Shown: positions 46,072 to 54,890, counted from the first letter of the stretch. The stretch: 64,000 nucleotides of DNA from Streptomyces sp. SUK 48 (GCF_009650765.1 NZ_CP045740.1:5308001-5372000), one strand, 5' to 3'. The notes: generated by a model from the letters alone, not told the origin. Numbers and translations: made by a program.

Positions 46072-47346
46072 TCAGGCATCCAGGTCACCGGTCATCAGCC
46101 GGACGCCGAGCGTCTCCTCCAGCCGGCCCAGCAGCTCCTCGGCCCTGCCCACCGCAGCCCGGCGATTCCCGGCACGCAGGATGAAGCGGGCGACGGCCTG
46201 GCCGGGGGCGACCGTCTCGCCCGGGCCGGTCCGGTAGGCGTCGAACCCGATGACCTCCAGGACCTCGGCCTGCCCGTCGAGCGGCGTGAGGCAGGCCGTG
46301 TCGGACAGCCGTCCGCCGTCCCGGGGGACGACCGCGAACACGGCGGTACAGCCGGTGAACTCGAGGGGGACGTCGACCGGTTCTCCGCTCATGAGCTGCA
46401 ACCAGGATCGGTAGATGTCCTGCCCGGTGGCGTGCCGGTAGGCGTGCGGCAGGCCGCCCCCCATGACCCGCGGGTTGAACTCCACCAGCACCGGCCCGCG
46501 TTCGGTCACCAACACCTCCAGGTGGAAGATCCCCTGGTCGGCTCCGATGGCCCGGCAGACCTCCTCGGCGTAGGCGACACAGTCGGCGCTCTCCCGCGGC
46601 GAGAGTCCCGAGGGAACGCACGAGCCCAGTTCGACCACCTCGTTCTCCGGCGCGCGGAACCGGCCGGTGACGCAGAACGGGAAGAACTCGCCCCGCCGGA
46701 CTCCGATCTCCACCGAGACCAGCCTGCCCGTCAGCTTCTCCTCCACCAGGACGCCCCGTGAGAACTGAACCCGCCAGTGCGCCGGAACCTCGTCGGTGCC
46801 GGTCAGCACGTTCCGGCAGGCGGCCGCCGCCTGCTGCGGGCCGTCGGCCACATGCGAGAGCAGACTGGCGCTGCCGGACGGCGGCTTGATCACGACGGGG
46901 TAGCCGATCCGCCCGGCAGCGGCCAGCGCCTCGTCGATGTCGAGCGCGCGGGCCCAGCGAGCGGACGCCAGCCCCGCGTCCTCGAGCGCCGCCCGGCAGC
47001 GGTCCTTGCGCCGGGCGGTGATCACCGCGTCGGGCGCCGTACCGCGCAGCCCGAGGCTCCGGCAGGCGACGGCCACCGCTTCGGCGGCCGGCTCCTGGAA
47101 CGTCACCGCCACGTCGATCGGTGACTCGGCGTGGCGTTTTTCCAGAGCTTCGAGCACCGCGACGGGGTCCGTCGTGTCGATCCCGTCGATCAGCCGGTCC
47201 ACCGCCCGGACGGCCTTCAGGGTCTCGCCGGTGAGCGCGTACTGCGTCAGCGCGGGCTGCACGAACGTCACGCGGTGGCCCGCCTCCTTGGCGAGCCGTA
47301 CGGCCTGTACCGCGGGCGGATTGACGTCGACGATGGCGATGTGCAC
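46072..47346 (-). CDS. ATP-grasp ligase
   Basis: A 424-residue ATP-grasp enzyme that should form an amide bond through an acyl phosphate. N-terminal HIAIVDVNPPAVQAVRLAKE, the lid GYPVVIKPPSGSASLLSHV, EEKLTGRLVSVEIGV and the metal-binding VEFNPRVMGGGLPHAY fit the carnosine-synthase/BtrJ-like group that joins amino acids. GTG 47346 (VHIAIVDVN) with GGGAC upstream is chosen; ATG 47373 adds nine residues. It is convergent with the diiron oxygenase gene. Confidence 0.88.
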   Translation of the reverse strand: MHIAIVDVNPPAVQAVRLAKEAGHRVTFVQPALTQYALTGETLKAVRAVDRLIDGIDTTDPVAVLEALEKRHAESPIDVAVTFQEPAAEAVAVACRSLGLRGTAPDAVITARRKDRCRAALEDAGLASARWARALDIDEALAAAGRIGYPVVIKPPSGSASLLSHVADGPQQAAAACRNVLTGTDEVPAHWRVQFSRGVLVEEKLTGRLVSVEIGVRRGEFFPFCVTGRFRAPENEVVELGSCVPSGLSPRESADCVAYAEEVCRAIGADQGIFHLEVLVTERGPVLVEFNPRVMGGGLPHAYRHATGQDIYRSWLQLMSGEPVDVPLEFTGCTAVFAVVPRDGGRLSDTACLTPLDGQAEVLEVIGFDAYRTGPGETVAPGQAVARFILRAGNRRAAVGRAEELLGRLEETLGVRLMTGDLDA

Positions 47347-47411
47347 GAGCGGTGTCCCTACGGTCGGTCCCATGGCGGGGCGGGAGGGGTGGGCAGCGGG
47401 CCGGCCGGGGC

Positions 47412-48038
47412 TCAGCGGTAGTGGACCTCGCCGGCGCGCACCCGGTACGGGTCGCGGTGGAAGACCTCGAAGGACACCGCCGGCCGGCCGCCGAATCGCG
47501 CTCCGGCGGCGGCGAGGTTACGGCCGAGGAAGCCCCGGACGTATGCCTCCGGCTCCTCGTCGGTCAGCGTCTCCAGGTAGGTGGCGTGCTCCAGCACCGC
47601 CTGGACGCCGCGCTCCACCGCCCAGGTGACGTCCACGGCGTGCGTGGGGTACGGGGACCCCGCCACCGCCTGCCAGCGCACCCCCTCCCAGGGCTCCAGG
47701 CCCTCCTCGGGAAACAGGTACCGGTTGGCGGCGTCGGCCGCCGCGTCGAGGGCGGCCCGGCCGACGTTGCGGTGGTCCGGGGTGTTCCATGAGACACCGC
47801 GCCAGTGGTCGTGGTGATTGAGCGTCAAGACCAGCTTCGGGCGGTGCCGGCGCACCGCGTGCGTGAGATCCCGGCGCAGTGCGAGGCCGTATTCGATCAG
47901 CCCGTCGGGGTGGTCGAGGAAGTCCACCTGCTTCACGCCGGCGACCGCGGCGCTCTCGCGCTGCTCCCGCTCCCTGATCGGCGCCGCCTTCTCAGGGTCC
48001 AGGCCGTCGATCCCGCACTCGCCCCGGCTCGCGTTCAT
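47412..48038 (-). CDS. PIG-L family deacetylase, N-terminally truncated
   Basis: A 208-residue protein of the PIG-L/LmbE family (zinc N-deacetylases such as MshB). The C-terminal two thirds fits: FLDHPDGLIEYGLALRRDL, LTLNHHDHW and NTPDHRNVGRAALDAAADAA. The usual N-terminal 50-60 residues with the zinc motif AHPDDxE are absent, and no such motif was found in other frames upstream, where another gene (47992-48315) overlaps by 47 nt. It may be inactive, or act on a substrate with a changed metal site. Confidence 0.75.
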   Translation of the reverse strand: MNASRGECGIDGLDPEKAAPIREREQRESAAVAGVKQVDFLDHPDGLIEYGLALRRDLTHAVRRHRPKLVLTLNHHDHWRGVSWNTPDHRNVGRAALDAAADAANRYLFPEEGLEPWEGVRWQAVAGSPYPTHAVDVTWAVERGVQAVLEHATYLETLTDEEPEAYVRGFLGRNLAAAGARFGGRPAVSFEVFHRDPYRVRAGEVHYR

Positions 48039-48315
48039 GGTCCGGCTCCCGGGCGGGGCGGACGGAGAATTCTCGGTCGTAGATCAGGGACAGCGCGCCG
48101 TGGATCTCCTCCAGAGCCGCCCGGTCGCCGTCGCCGTAGGCGCGACTCGCCAGCGCGCGGCACGCCGCGGCGAGGTCACCACGGAAGCCGTAGTCGTCGG
48201 ACATCCGGAGCAGCTCGTCGGCCGAGCGGTGCTCCAGGTCGCGCAGGACCGCCGACACGCCCTCGGCGAGCACGTTCTTGCCGTCGGTACAACTGTGGTG
48301 CGATGCCGTGTACAT
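47992..48315 (-). CDS. Small protein of unknown function
   Basis: A 107-residue, mostly helical, soluble protein (GVSAVLRDLEHRSADELLRM; GDLAAACRALASRAYGDGDR) with no recognised domain. The ATG at 48315 opens 21 nt after the oxygenase stop, and its end overlaps the PIG-L gene by 47 nt, so the three genes form one operon. It could be a carrier or accessory protein; nothing in it shows catalysis. Confidence 0.6.
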   Translation of the reverse strand: MYTASHHSCTDGKNVLAEGVSAVLRDLEHRSADELLRMSDDYGFRGDLAAACRALASRAYGDGDRAALEEIHGALSLIYDREFSVRPAREPDHEREPGRVRDRRPGP

Positions 48316-48336
48316 GTGGAATGCCGCCCTGTCCTG

Positions 48337-49044
48337 TCAGTTCTCGTCCGGGCGGTTCTCGTCATCCGAGAGCGCTGCGGCATCATGCTCGTCCCCGTAC
48401 CACTTCTCGCTCCAGCGCGAGAAGGCGGCGATGAAGATGTCGCGGTGTCCGGACCGCTCCCCGGTGGACACGAGGTCCGTCACGTCGTGGGCGAGCCGCC
48501 GATCGTCGAGGAGAACCGCCTGACCGGGCTCCAACGTGCCGGTCCAGAAGGGCTTCACGTCCCCGGAGTGCCACAGCCGCGTCTCACCGCCCGTGCCCCC
48601 TTCCCGGCGCAGGACGCCGATCATGACGAACTCGTGCCCGTCGTGGTGCACACCCTCCGACGTGAGCGGACCTGGCCGGCCCCGCTCCGCACGGCTGCGG
48701 TTCTGGTGCACGTTGATCTGCCAGTCCTCGTCGCGGTCCAGCCCCATCTCCCGGGCACCCGCGGCGACGAGGGAGGTGAAGTCCGCGTCGAGGGGCGGAT
48801 ACATGCGGCGCATGCCGCCGCCGACCGGGTTGAACTTCTTGAACGCGGTGTAGTCCCGGTGCGGCAGCAGCCCAAAGCTCCACCCGCCGTCGGCCGACGC
48901 CGTCAGCCGGTACTGCGAGAACTTCTTGTACCGGCTTCCTTGCCCCATGTAGAGGTCGATCGGCAACTCGTCGTACGTCGCCAGCAATTCCGGCGAGACG
49001 GAGGGAAGTTCCATCAGGGAGAAACCTTCGGCGCCGAGCGGCAT
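48337..49044 (-). CDS. 2-oxoglutarate/Fe(II) oxygenase (amino-acid hydroxylase type)
   Basis: A 235-residue protein similar to the PF10014 group, which includes L-isoleucine 4-hydroxylase. The facial triad fits GVHHDGHEFVMIGV (H-x-D) and a later histidine in LDDRRLAHDVTDLV; GGETRLW is the usual connector. It probably hydroxylates an amino acid or a bound amino-acid unit. The ATG at 49044 (MPLGAEGFSLMEL) is clear. It is divergent from the formyltransferase across about 590 bp. Confidence 0.82.
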   Translation of the reverse strand: MPLGAEGFSLMELPSVSPELLATYDELPIDLYMGQGSRYKKFSQYRLTASADGGWSFGLLPHRDYTAFKKFNPVGGGMRRMYPPLDADFTSLVAAGAREMGLDRDEDWQINVHQNRSRAERGRPGPLTSEGVHHDGHEFVMIGVLRREGGTGGETRLWHSGDVKPFWTGTLEPGQAVLLDDRRLAHDVTDLVSTGERSGHRDIFIAAFSRWSEKWYGDEHDAAALSDDENRPDEN

Positions 49045-49638
49045 GACAGTCCTTCGCGTCGTCGGAGAGGTGGTTCGCTTCTGCCGGCGCGCGGAGACCA
49101 AGGCCGAAAAGGGAGAAGACGCGGGGCTTGCCGTGGTCCGACCGGACCGCCCCCTCGATGGGCGCGTCAGGGCTCGGGCGACCAGCCCCGCACACACCGA
49201 CGGCGGTGCGGAACCGCGCTCCTGAAGTGGGCTCACAGCATGTTGCGCACCACGACGAGCGTGCCGGCTCCAGGAATGATCACCAGGAGACCCGCGACCG
49301 CCGCACACCCGCTGTCCACCAGTGGGATCCACTGTCAGGTGAGCCGAATTCGGCACGCAGGCCGGGAATCAGTCCCAACGAATGTCGGGATTCTGCCCGC
49401 AACGCTCGAGAGAGAACATGTCACACGTGAGCGAGGACATCTCGGCCTCCTGCTTTCTGGTGCTCCCAGTTGGAACTGGTATTTCCGGGTAGTACAGGCT
49501 CGGCGGCCCGGTTGCGAGCATCACTGATCACCGTTCAACAACTCCAGCGCCGCGGCCCTCATCTCCCTGCAGTGCAGGGAGATGAGCCGCATCTGCCATG
49601 GACCGGCCACCCGATGGGCTCCCAGAGTGGGGCGAGTC
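49045..49638. other. Divergent intergenic region of the right sub-operons
   Basis: About 590 bp between the oxygenase and formyltransferase genes. Short frames here lack coding bias. The striking element is the palindrome at 49560-49584, listed separately. The rest is otherwise plain. Confidence 0.5.
49560..49584. promoter_or_regulatory. 25-bp perfect palindrome upstream of formyltransferase gene
   Basis: Arms CATCTCCCTGCA (49560-49571) and TGCAGGGAGATG (49573-49584) are perfect complements around one G. It ends 54 bp before the likely start codon at 49639. It matches the 41252 palindrome in length, centre and core (TGCA-N-TGCAGG), so it is a candidate operator for a dimeric regulator. Confidence 0.75.
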
Positions 49639-50538
49639 ATGTCGCAACCGCCGCGAATGTCTTCGGGGCCCGAGAGATACAGAGACGGAGTGCTCTTGTC
49701 CGCACCCACTCCGACCGGGGCCACCCTGACGCCCCTGAGCCGTCGTTCGGCGGCCGGGCCGCTGCGCATCGGCGTCCTGGTCTCCGCCACCGGCGCCAAT
49801 CTCACCACGCTGCTGGACCTGCAACGGGCACGGCCCGAGGAGTTCCGGGTCTGCCTCGTCGCCTCGCACGCAGAGCGGGTCAAGGCCCTGGACGTGGCAC
49901 GGCAGGCCGGGGTCGAGGCGTGGCCGGGCGACTTCGACCACGTCTGCGGAAGAGCGTCGGCCGCCGTGGGCCGGTCGGGCCAAGACGCTTACCAGGACCG
50001 GGCCCGCCAGTGGCACGACGCGCTGGACGGACGGATCGCCGACTGGGAGCGGGACAACGGCGAGCTGGACCTGGTCGTCCTCGCCTACCACCGCTGGATC
50101 GACGGCCGACTGCTCGACCGCTACCGGGGACGCATGATCAACCAGCACCCGGCCGACCTCTCGGTCCTGGACGAAGAGGGCCGCAGGCAGTTCACGGGCA
50201 AGGACCCCGTCCGACTCGCGATGACGGCGGGCCGCACGACGACCCGCACCTCCTGCTTCCTCGTCGACGGCACCCGGGACGGCGGAGCGATCCTCGCGAT
50301 GGGACCCGAGGTGCCCGTCGAGGGACGACGGCCGACCGCCGAGGACGCCCACACGCAGGAAACGAGGCAGAAGAGCCTCAGCGACCGGCCCTGCCTGCGG
50401 TGGTCGGTGCAGGCTTTCGCGGCAGGGCGGCTCGCCCTGTCGGACCAGCAGCACCGCGACGGCAGCCGGGTCGTGGTGGTGGACGGAGAGCCGACCGAGC
50501 TCGGCGGACGGCGACTGACCGGGGAGCCCCAGACATGA
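49639..50538 (+). CDS. PurN-like formyltransferase
   Basis: A 299-residue protein of the formyl-THF-dependent formyltransferase fold. GVLVSATGANLTTLLDLQRA matches the N-terminal loop of PurN; the catalytic Asn/His region is LVVLAYHRWIDGRLLDRY with MINQHPADLS. It probably N-formylates an amine in the pathway. The start is unsure: ATG 49639 (weak GGGGCGAG), ATG 49657 or GTG 49690. It overlaps the aminotransferase gene by 4 nt. Confidence 0.82.
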   Translation: MSQPPRMSSGPERYRDGVLLSAPTPTGATLTPLSRRSAAGPLRIGVLVSATGANLTTLLDLQRARPEEFRVCLVASHAERVKALDVARQAGVEAWPGDFDHVCGRASAAVGRSGQDAYQDRARQWHDALDGRIADWERDNGELDLVVLAYHRWIDGRLLDRYRGRMINQHPADLSVLDEEGRRQFTGKDPVRLAMTAGRTTTRTSCFLVDGTRDGGAILAMGPEVPVEGRRPTAEDAHTQETRQKSLSDRPCLRWSVQAFAAGRLALSDQQHRDGSRVVVVDGEPTELGGRRLTGEPQT

Positions 50539-51851
50539 CCGACCTCGCCGACAAGCGCATCCCCTCCTACGCCGGGGCGGGCAACCTGGTCTACCGCGAA
50601 CCCGACGTCCCCAAGTTCGTCTCCGGCTCGGGCAGCTGGCTGACCGCGCACGACGGACGCCGGTACCTCGACGCGGAAGCCGCCAACGGCACCGTCGCCT
50701 TCGGCTACGACGCCACCCTGCTGCACGAGGCGATGCGCCGCTGCGAGCAGCTGCCCGCACTGCCCTCCTTCGCCGAGTCCGAGCTGCGGCTCAAGGTGCT
50801 CTCCCGGCTGGAACCGCTCGTATCCGACGTGCTGGGCACGCCAGGCCGGGTGGAGCTGGACCTCGGCGGGGCCCAGGCCATGGAGACGGCCCTGCGCATC
50901 GCCTTCGCCGCGAACGGCCCGGGCACGATCGTCGTCTTCGAGGGCGCCTTCCACGGCCGCTCCGGCGTGACGAGCATGCTCAGTTCCAGTCCGCGCTACC
51001 GGGAGTTGCTGGCCGCCTGGGGGCTGGAGGTGGTCCGGCTCCCGAGCCCGGACTCCCAGCGGTGCCCGCACGCCGTCGCGGGAGCCGGCTGCGGGCCGGC
51101 CTGCCGTGAGGCCGTCACCCGGTGGGGTTCCGAGCTCAGCGGCGTCGGGGGGCGGGACTTCGGCCGGAAGGTGTCGGCCTTCGTCTTCGAGTCCGTCCAG
51201 AACGTGGGCGGCATGGTGGAACCCGACCACGAACTGCTGCGCGCCGCGGTAGACCACGCCAGGGAGCAGGGCGCGGTGGTCATCGCGGACGAGATCTTCA
51301 CCGGCATGCACCGGGTGGGGCCGCGCTGGGGGTTCCAGCGCTCCGGGGTGACCCCGGACATCGTCGTCACCAGCAAGGGCCTGGCCAACGGCGGTGCCGC
51401 GCTGAGCATGGTCTGGTCCCGCGAGCCCCTGGGCAGCCCGGAGCAGTACCGGCCCGGCAGCCACTCCTCCACGTACATCGGCATCCCGAGCGCCCTCGCC
51501 GTCGTGGACACGGTGCTGGACCGCTGGGAGCGGTGGACCACGGTGGACCAGGACGTCCTGCGGCTGGAGGAGGCTATGCGCGACCGGCTCACCGAGGTCG
51601 CCGCGCGGCACCCGCACCTCGTTCGGGGCGTCGACGCGATGGGCGGCACCGCGCGCATCGTCCTGACCGGGCCGTACGCCGGCCGGATGCGGCACCTGTT
51701 CCGCTCCGGGCACCCGGACGCCGGCGTCCTCGTCGCGACGACCGGCATGGCGCCGGACGTCATCAACGTGCACCCCCCGCTCGTCATCGGGGAACCCGAA
51801 CTGGACTTCTTCGCGGAGGCATTCGAAACGGCGCTGAAGGGAATCGCCTGA
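50535..51851 (+). CDS. Class III PLP-dependent aminotransferase
   Basis: A 438-residue fold-type I aminotransferase. It has the N-terminal WLTAHDGRRYLDAEAANGTV, the EGAFHGRSG loop, Asp in VVIADEIFTGMHR and the PLP lysine in VVTSKGLANGGAALS. It resembles diaminobutyrate/4-aminobutyrate-type enzymes and could supply or use a diamino acid. It is tightly coupled to both neighbours (4-nt overlap before, TGATG after). Confidence 0.9.
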   Translation: MTDLADKRIPSYAGAGNLVYREPDVPKFVSGSGSWLTAHDGRRYLDAEAANGTVAFGYDATLLHEAMRRCEQLPALPSFAESELRLKVLSRLEPLVSDVLGTPGRVELDLGGAQAMETALRIAFAANGPGTIVVFEGAFHGRSGVTSMLSSSPRYRELLAAWGLEVVRLPSPDSQRCPHAVAGAGCGPACREAVTRWGSELSGVGGRDFGRKVSAFVFESVQNVGGMVEPDHELLRAAVDHAREQGAVVIADEIFTGMHRVGPRWGFQRSGVTPDIVVTSKGLANGGAALSMVWSREPLGSPEQYRPGSHSSTYIGIPSALAVVDTVLDRWERWTTVDQDVLRLEEAMRDRLTEVAARHPHLVRGVDAMGGTARIVLTGPYAGRMRHLFRSGHPDAGVLVATTGMAPDVINVHPPLVIGEPELDFFAEAFETALKGIA

Positions 51852-53014
51852 TGGGGGTGGAGACGGAGCGGAAGTTCCTCGTCGGCCGCGGCTGGCGCGA
51901 GACGGTGGTGCGGACCCGGGAGGTCCGCCAGGGATACATGTCCGCCGAACCCGAGCGCGCGGTGCGGGTGCGGATCACCGACGGCACCGAGGCGGTCCTC
52001 ACCGTCAAAGGCCCCCGCGAGGGGGCGCGCAGGGCCGAGTTCGAGTACCCGGTGCCGCTCGCAGACGCCGAGGAGATCCTCGCGCGGCTGTGCCCGCAGC
52101 CGTTGGTGCAGAAGAAGCGGCACCATCTGGGCGGCCGCTTCGACGGCTGGATCGTGGACGAGTTCTTCGGCTCCAACGCCGGCCTGGTGATGGCGGAGCT
52201 GGAGGCCCAGGACGCGGCGGACGTGGTCGACCTGCCCGAGTGGGTCACCGAGGAAGTCACCACCGACCTGAGGTTCGACAACGCCTCCCTGCACGGCCGT
52301 CCGTACCCCACCTGGGCCGCGGGGACGTCACCCGCGCCCCGACCGCTCCGGGACCCCGCCGACGCGGATCTGGTGATCTTCGACAACGACGGCGTACTCG
52401 TCGACTCCGAGCCGATCGCCAACCGCGTCCTTGCCGAGCTGCTCACGGAGGCCGGGTTCCCCACCTCGTACGAGGACAGCATGTGCCGCTACATGGGCGG
52501 CACCCTGGACCGCGTCCGGGCCATGCTCAGGACCGAGACCGGGCGGGATCTTCCGGCGGGATTCGCCGAGCGGTACCGGGCCCGGCTGATCGAAGCCTTC
52601 GAGCGAGACCTGCGGCCGGTCACCGGCATGGCGCAGGTCCTCCAGGCCCTGTCCCGGCGCGGCACTCCGTTCTGCGTCGCGTCGAGTTCACCCCGAGACC
52701 GGCTCGGCCTCGGCCTGCGCGTCACGGGGCTGGCGTCCTACTTCGAGCACCGGGTGTACTGCGCGGAAGACGTCACCCAGGGCAAACCGGCGCCGGATCT
52801 CTTCCTGCACGCCGCAGTCCGTATGGGAGTCGACCCCGCCTACGCGGTGGTGGTCGAGGACAGCGTGCCCGGAGTCGACGCCGCGACGGCCGCGGGCATG
52901 GCCAGCATCGGCTACGCGGCGCTGACCCCGGCCGAGCGGCTGTCCGGCGCGACCCGTGTGGTCCGCGACACCGCCGCACTGGCCGCAGAGTTGGGACTCG
53001 CGATCCCCGGGTGA
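51851..53014 (+). CDS. CYTH triphosphatase-fold and HAD phosphatase fusion
   Basis: A 387-residue two-domain protein. Residues 1-150 are a CYTH (triphosphate tunnel) domain: ETERKFLV gives the ExExK motif (E4, E6, K8), with RVRITDGTEAVLTVKG and QKKRHHLGGRFDGWIVDEF. Residues about 172-387 are a HAD phosphatase (FDNDGVLVDSE with D178 and D180; ASSSPRDRL; KPAPDLFLH; VEDSVPGVDAA). The combination suggests stepwise removal of phosphates from a triphosphorylated small molecule. It is the last gene of the cluster. Confidence 0.88.
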   Translation: MGVETERKFLVGRGWRETVVRTREVRQGYMSAEPERAVRVRITDGTEAVLTVKGPREGARRAEFEYPVPLADAEEILARLCPQPLVQKKRHHLGGRFDGWIVDEFFGSNAGLVMAELEAQDAADVVDLPEWVTEEVTTDLRFDNASLHGRPYPTWAAGTSPAPRPLRDPADADLVIFDNDGVLVDSEPIANRVLAELLTEAGFPTSYEDSMCRYMGGTLDRVRAMLRTETGRDLPAGFAERYRARLIEAFERDLRPVTGMAQVLQALSRRGTPFCVASSSPRDRLGLGLRVTGLASYFEHRVYCAEDVTQGKPAPDLFLHAAVRMGVDPAYAVVVEDSVPGVDAATAAGMASIGYAALTPAERLSGATRVVRDTAALAAELGLAIPG

Positions 53015-53899
53015 TGCCTGGCCCGCGAACGGCCGCGGCCGCGTAGGCGACGTTCTGCTCGGCTGGTCGGGGGCCGGGCGCCCGTGATGTCGGGCGGCCC
53101 TCGTGCGCCGTGGCGGCGCGACTGGAGCGGTTGCGCGAGCGGCCGCCGCCGACACCGGGCAGGCCGGGTCCGCGCGGTGGACGGACCGGCGCGCCCGCTG
53201 GACGACGATCCCACCGGGACGGTAATCGCATGACCGAACTGAGCGGAGTCGGCCTCCCGGGCCGCGCCAGACATTGGCGCGGCCCGGGAGACGGCGAAGA
53301 TGAACGGCGCCACCACCAGGAATCCGAAGCAGCGCAGCCGCCTGGACATCGCCCCGGTGCCCCGCCGTCGGCACGAAGCCGCGCCGGAGCGCACCGAAGC
53401 TGATCGCGGCGGTCAACGGACGGTGCAGAAGGCGAACGTCCGCACCCTGCACGTCCAGGCGCCCGCGCCCGTGCAGCCTGGCCCCACTACCACGGCGGCC
53501 GCCCCGGCCCCGGCCACGCCCCTCGTTCCGGTGGAACGCCGGCCGTCGCCGAACGGGTACCGCCGCGCGATCGAGGCGCACTGCCCGGTCACGCCGCCGT
53601 CCCGGGTGGATCCGGGGATCAACGAGGTACGGGCGACGGGGCCCGGATCGCCGATCGCCAGGACCTTTGGGACCGACCCGAGGACAATTGGAACGACGCC
53701 CGACCAGAAAGCCGACCGGGTCACGCCGGAGCGGCGACTCTCCATTTGCGGAGGTCGCGCTCCACGTCACGTGCAGGGGGGCGCTCATGTTCATGCCCGA
53801 CCCCCGCCGCATGAACACGACAATCGCCCTGGGGTCCGGTGATCGTCAAGACATATGAAGGTTTCTGAGGCAAACGTGAGGCTCACGGCCCAGGAGGTG
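53015..53899. other. Gap after the cluster; no confident gene
   Basis: 885 bp. Open frames on both strands (for example 53300-53842 rightward, and a leftward one with a hydrophobic stretch RLRCFGFLVVAPFIFAVSRA near 53290-53350) have ordinary GC but no recognised domain, and the leftward one runs into the CYTH-HAD gene. Probably decayed DNA. The one firm element is the hairpin at 53254. Confidence 0.4.
53254..53290. terminator. Perfect 16-bp hairpin, probable cluster terminator
   Basis: CTCCCGGGCCGCGCCA (53254-53269), loop GACAT, TGGCGCGGCCCGGGAG (53275-53290). No T-run. It lies 240 nt past the CYTH-HAD stop and may end that transcript. Confidence 0.6.
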
Positions 53900-54364
53900 T
53901 CAGCTGCTCACCGCGGCGCGAGTGATGCGGTGATCGTCGGTGAGGGGGAGGCGGGCGGTGATGCGTTTGCCGACCGGGGTGGGGTGGGCGTCGAGGCTGT
54001 GGGTGACGGCCTTGACGATCTCCAGGCCATGCTGCCCGACCCGGCCCGCGTCGGCCGCCTTGGCCTCCGGGAGCACCGGGTCGGAGTCCCACACCGCGAT
54101 CTCGATCATGCCGCTTTCAATCCGCAGGTCCATCAGCACCGGGCCCGGCGCGTACTTGCCGGCATTGGTGACCAGCTCACTGACCACCAACTGACACAAG
54201 TCCACGGCGCGCTGGGAGACGTCCAGCCGGTGTTCGGTACGCATCCGGGCGAGGAAGGCGAGGGCCAGGTGCCGCGCCTGGGCGATGCAGCCGCCGCTCC
54301 CGTCCAGCTCGATCGTCATCTGGAAAGGCTGCCCGCCGTCGGCCACCGCCGCCTCCCCCGTCAT
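53900..54364 (-). CDS. RsbW-like ATP-binding regulatory protein
   Basis: A 154-residue HATPase_c protein of the anti-sigma/serine kinase type common in Streptomyces. The N box is LVVSELVTNAGKYAPGPVLM and the G box QHGLEIVKAVTHSL. It should bind an antagonist or sigma factor and control it by binding or phosphorylation. The divergent gene at 54513 encodes a STAS antagonist, so the two are likely partners. Confidence 0.88.
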   Translation of the reverse strand: MTGEAAVADGGQPFQMTIELDGSGGCIAQARHLALAFLARMRTEHRLDVSQRAVDLCQLVVSELVTNAGKYAPGPVLMDLRIESGMIEIAVWDSDPVLPEAKAADAGRVGQHGLEIVKAVTHSLDAHPTPVGKRITARLPLTDDHRITRAAVSS

Positions 54365-54512
54365 ATGCAGACCCTACGACGCCGCGCCGCGCCATGGCCT
54401 GGCTTCGCGCGCTTACCCCGCGGGAAAGCAGGTCGGTCCCCTGACGTCACGTCAGCCCCGCAGCCCCTGGCACCATTCCGGACGCCAGGTTCGATGTGCC
54501 AGTATCGTCCAT

Positions 54513-54890
54513 GTGACTGAAGGAGCGAAGGCGGGGACGCAAGAAGGCGCGGCAGCCGGCCCGTTGCTGGTGGCCTCCTCCATGACCGGGGGCGTGCGCG
54601 TCCTGAGCGTGAGCGGCGAGATCGACCACCACACCGGTGACACACTGCGCGAGGCCCTGGGAGCCTGCACGACCGACCCACCGCGGGTCGTGGCGGACCT
54701 CCACCGGGTCTCGTTCATGGACTCCAGCGGCATCAACATCCTGATCAGTGCCCACCGTGCTCTCACCGGGGCAGGCGGCTGGCTCCGCCTGGCAGCACTG
54801 TCGGCACCCGTCTTGCGCACGGTGCAGATCGTCGGCCTGGACACGGTCATCGACTGCCACCCCACCCTCGACCAGGCCCTGCACATGTGA
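54513..54890 (+). CDS. STAS-domain anti-sigma factor antagonist
   Basis: A 125-residue STAS protein of the RsbV/SpoIIAA type. RVLSVSGEIDHHTGDTLREA, VVADLHRVSFMDSSGINILI (phosphorylatable Ser in MDSSG) and APVLRTVQIVGLDTVIDCHP cover the fold. GTG 54513 starts close after the divergent promoter region. In its unphosphorylated state it would bind an RsbW-like protein such as that encoded at 53900. Confidence 0.9.
   Translation: MTEGAKAGTQEGAAAGPLLVASSMTGGVRVLSVSGEIDHHTGDTLREALGACTTDPPRVVADLHRVSFMDSSGINILISAHRALTGAGGWLRLAALSAPVLRTVQIVGLDTVIDCHPTLDQALHM

Noticed and set aside
53300..53842. 180-codon rightward frame after the cluster
   Set aside because: Pro/Thr/Arg-rich composition, no ribosome binding site, no recognisable domain, and equally long frames on the other strand.
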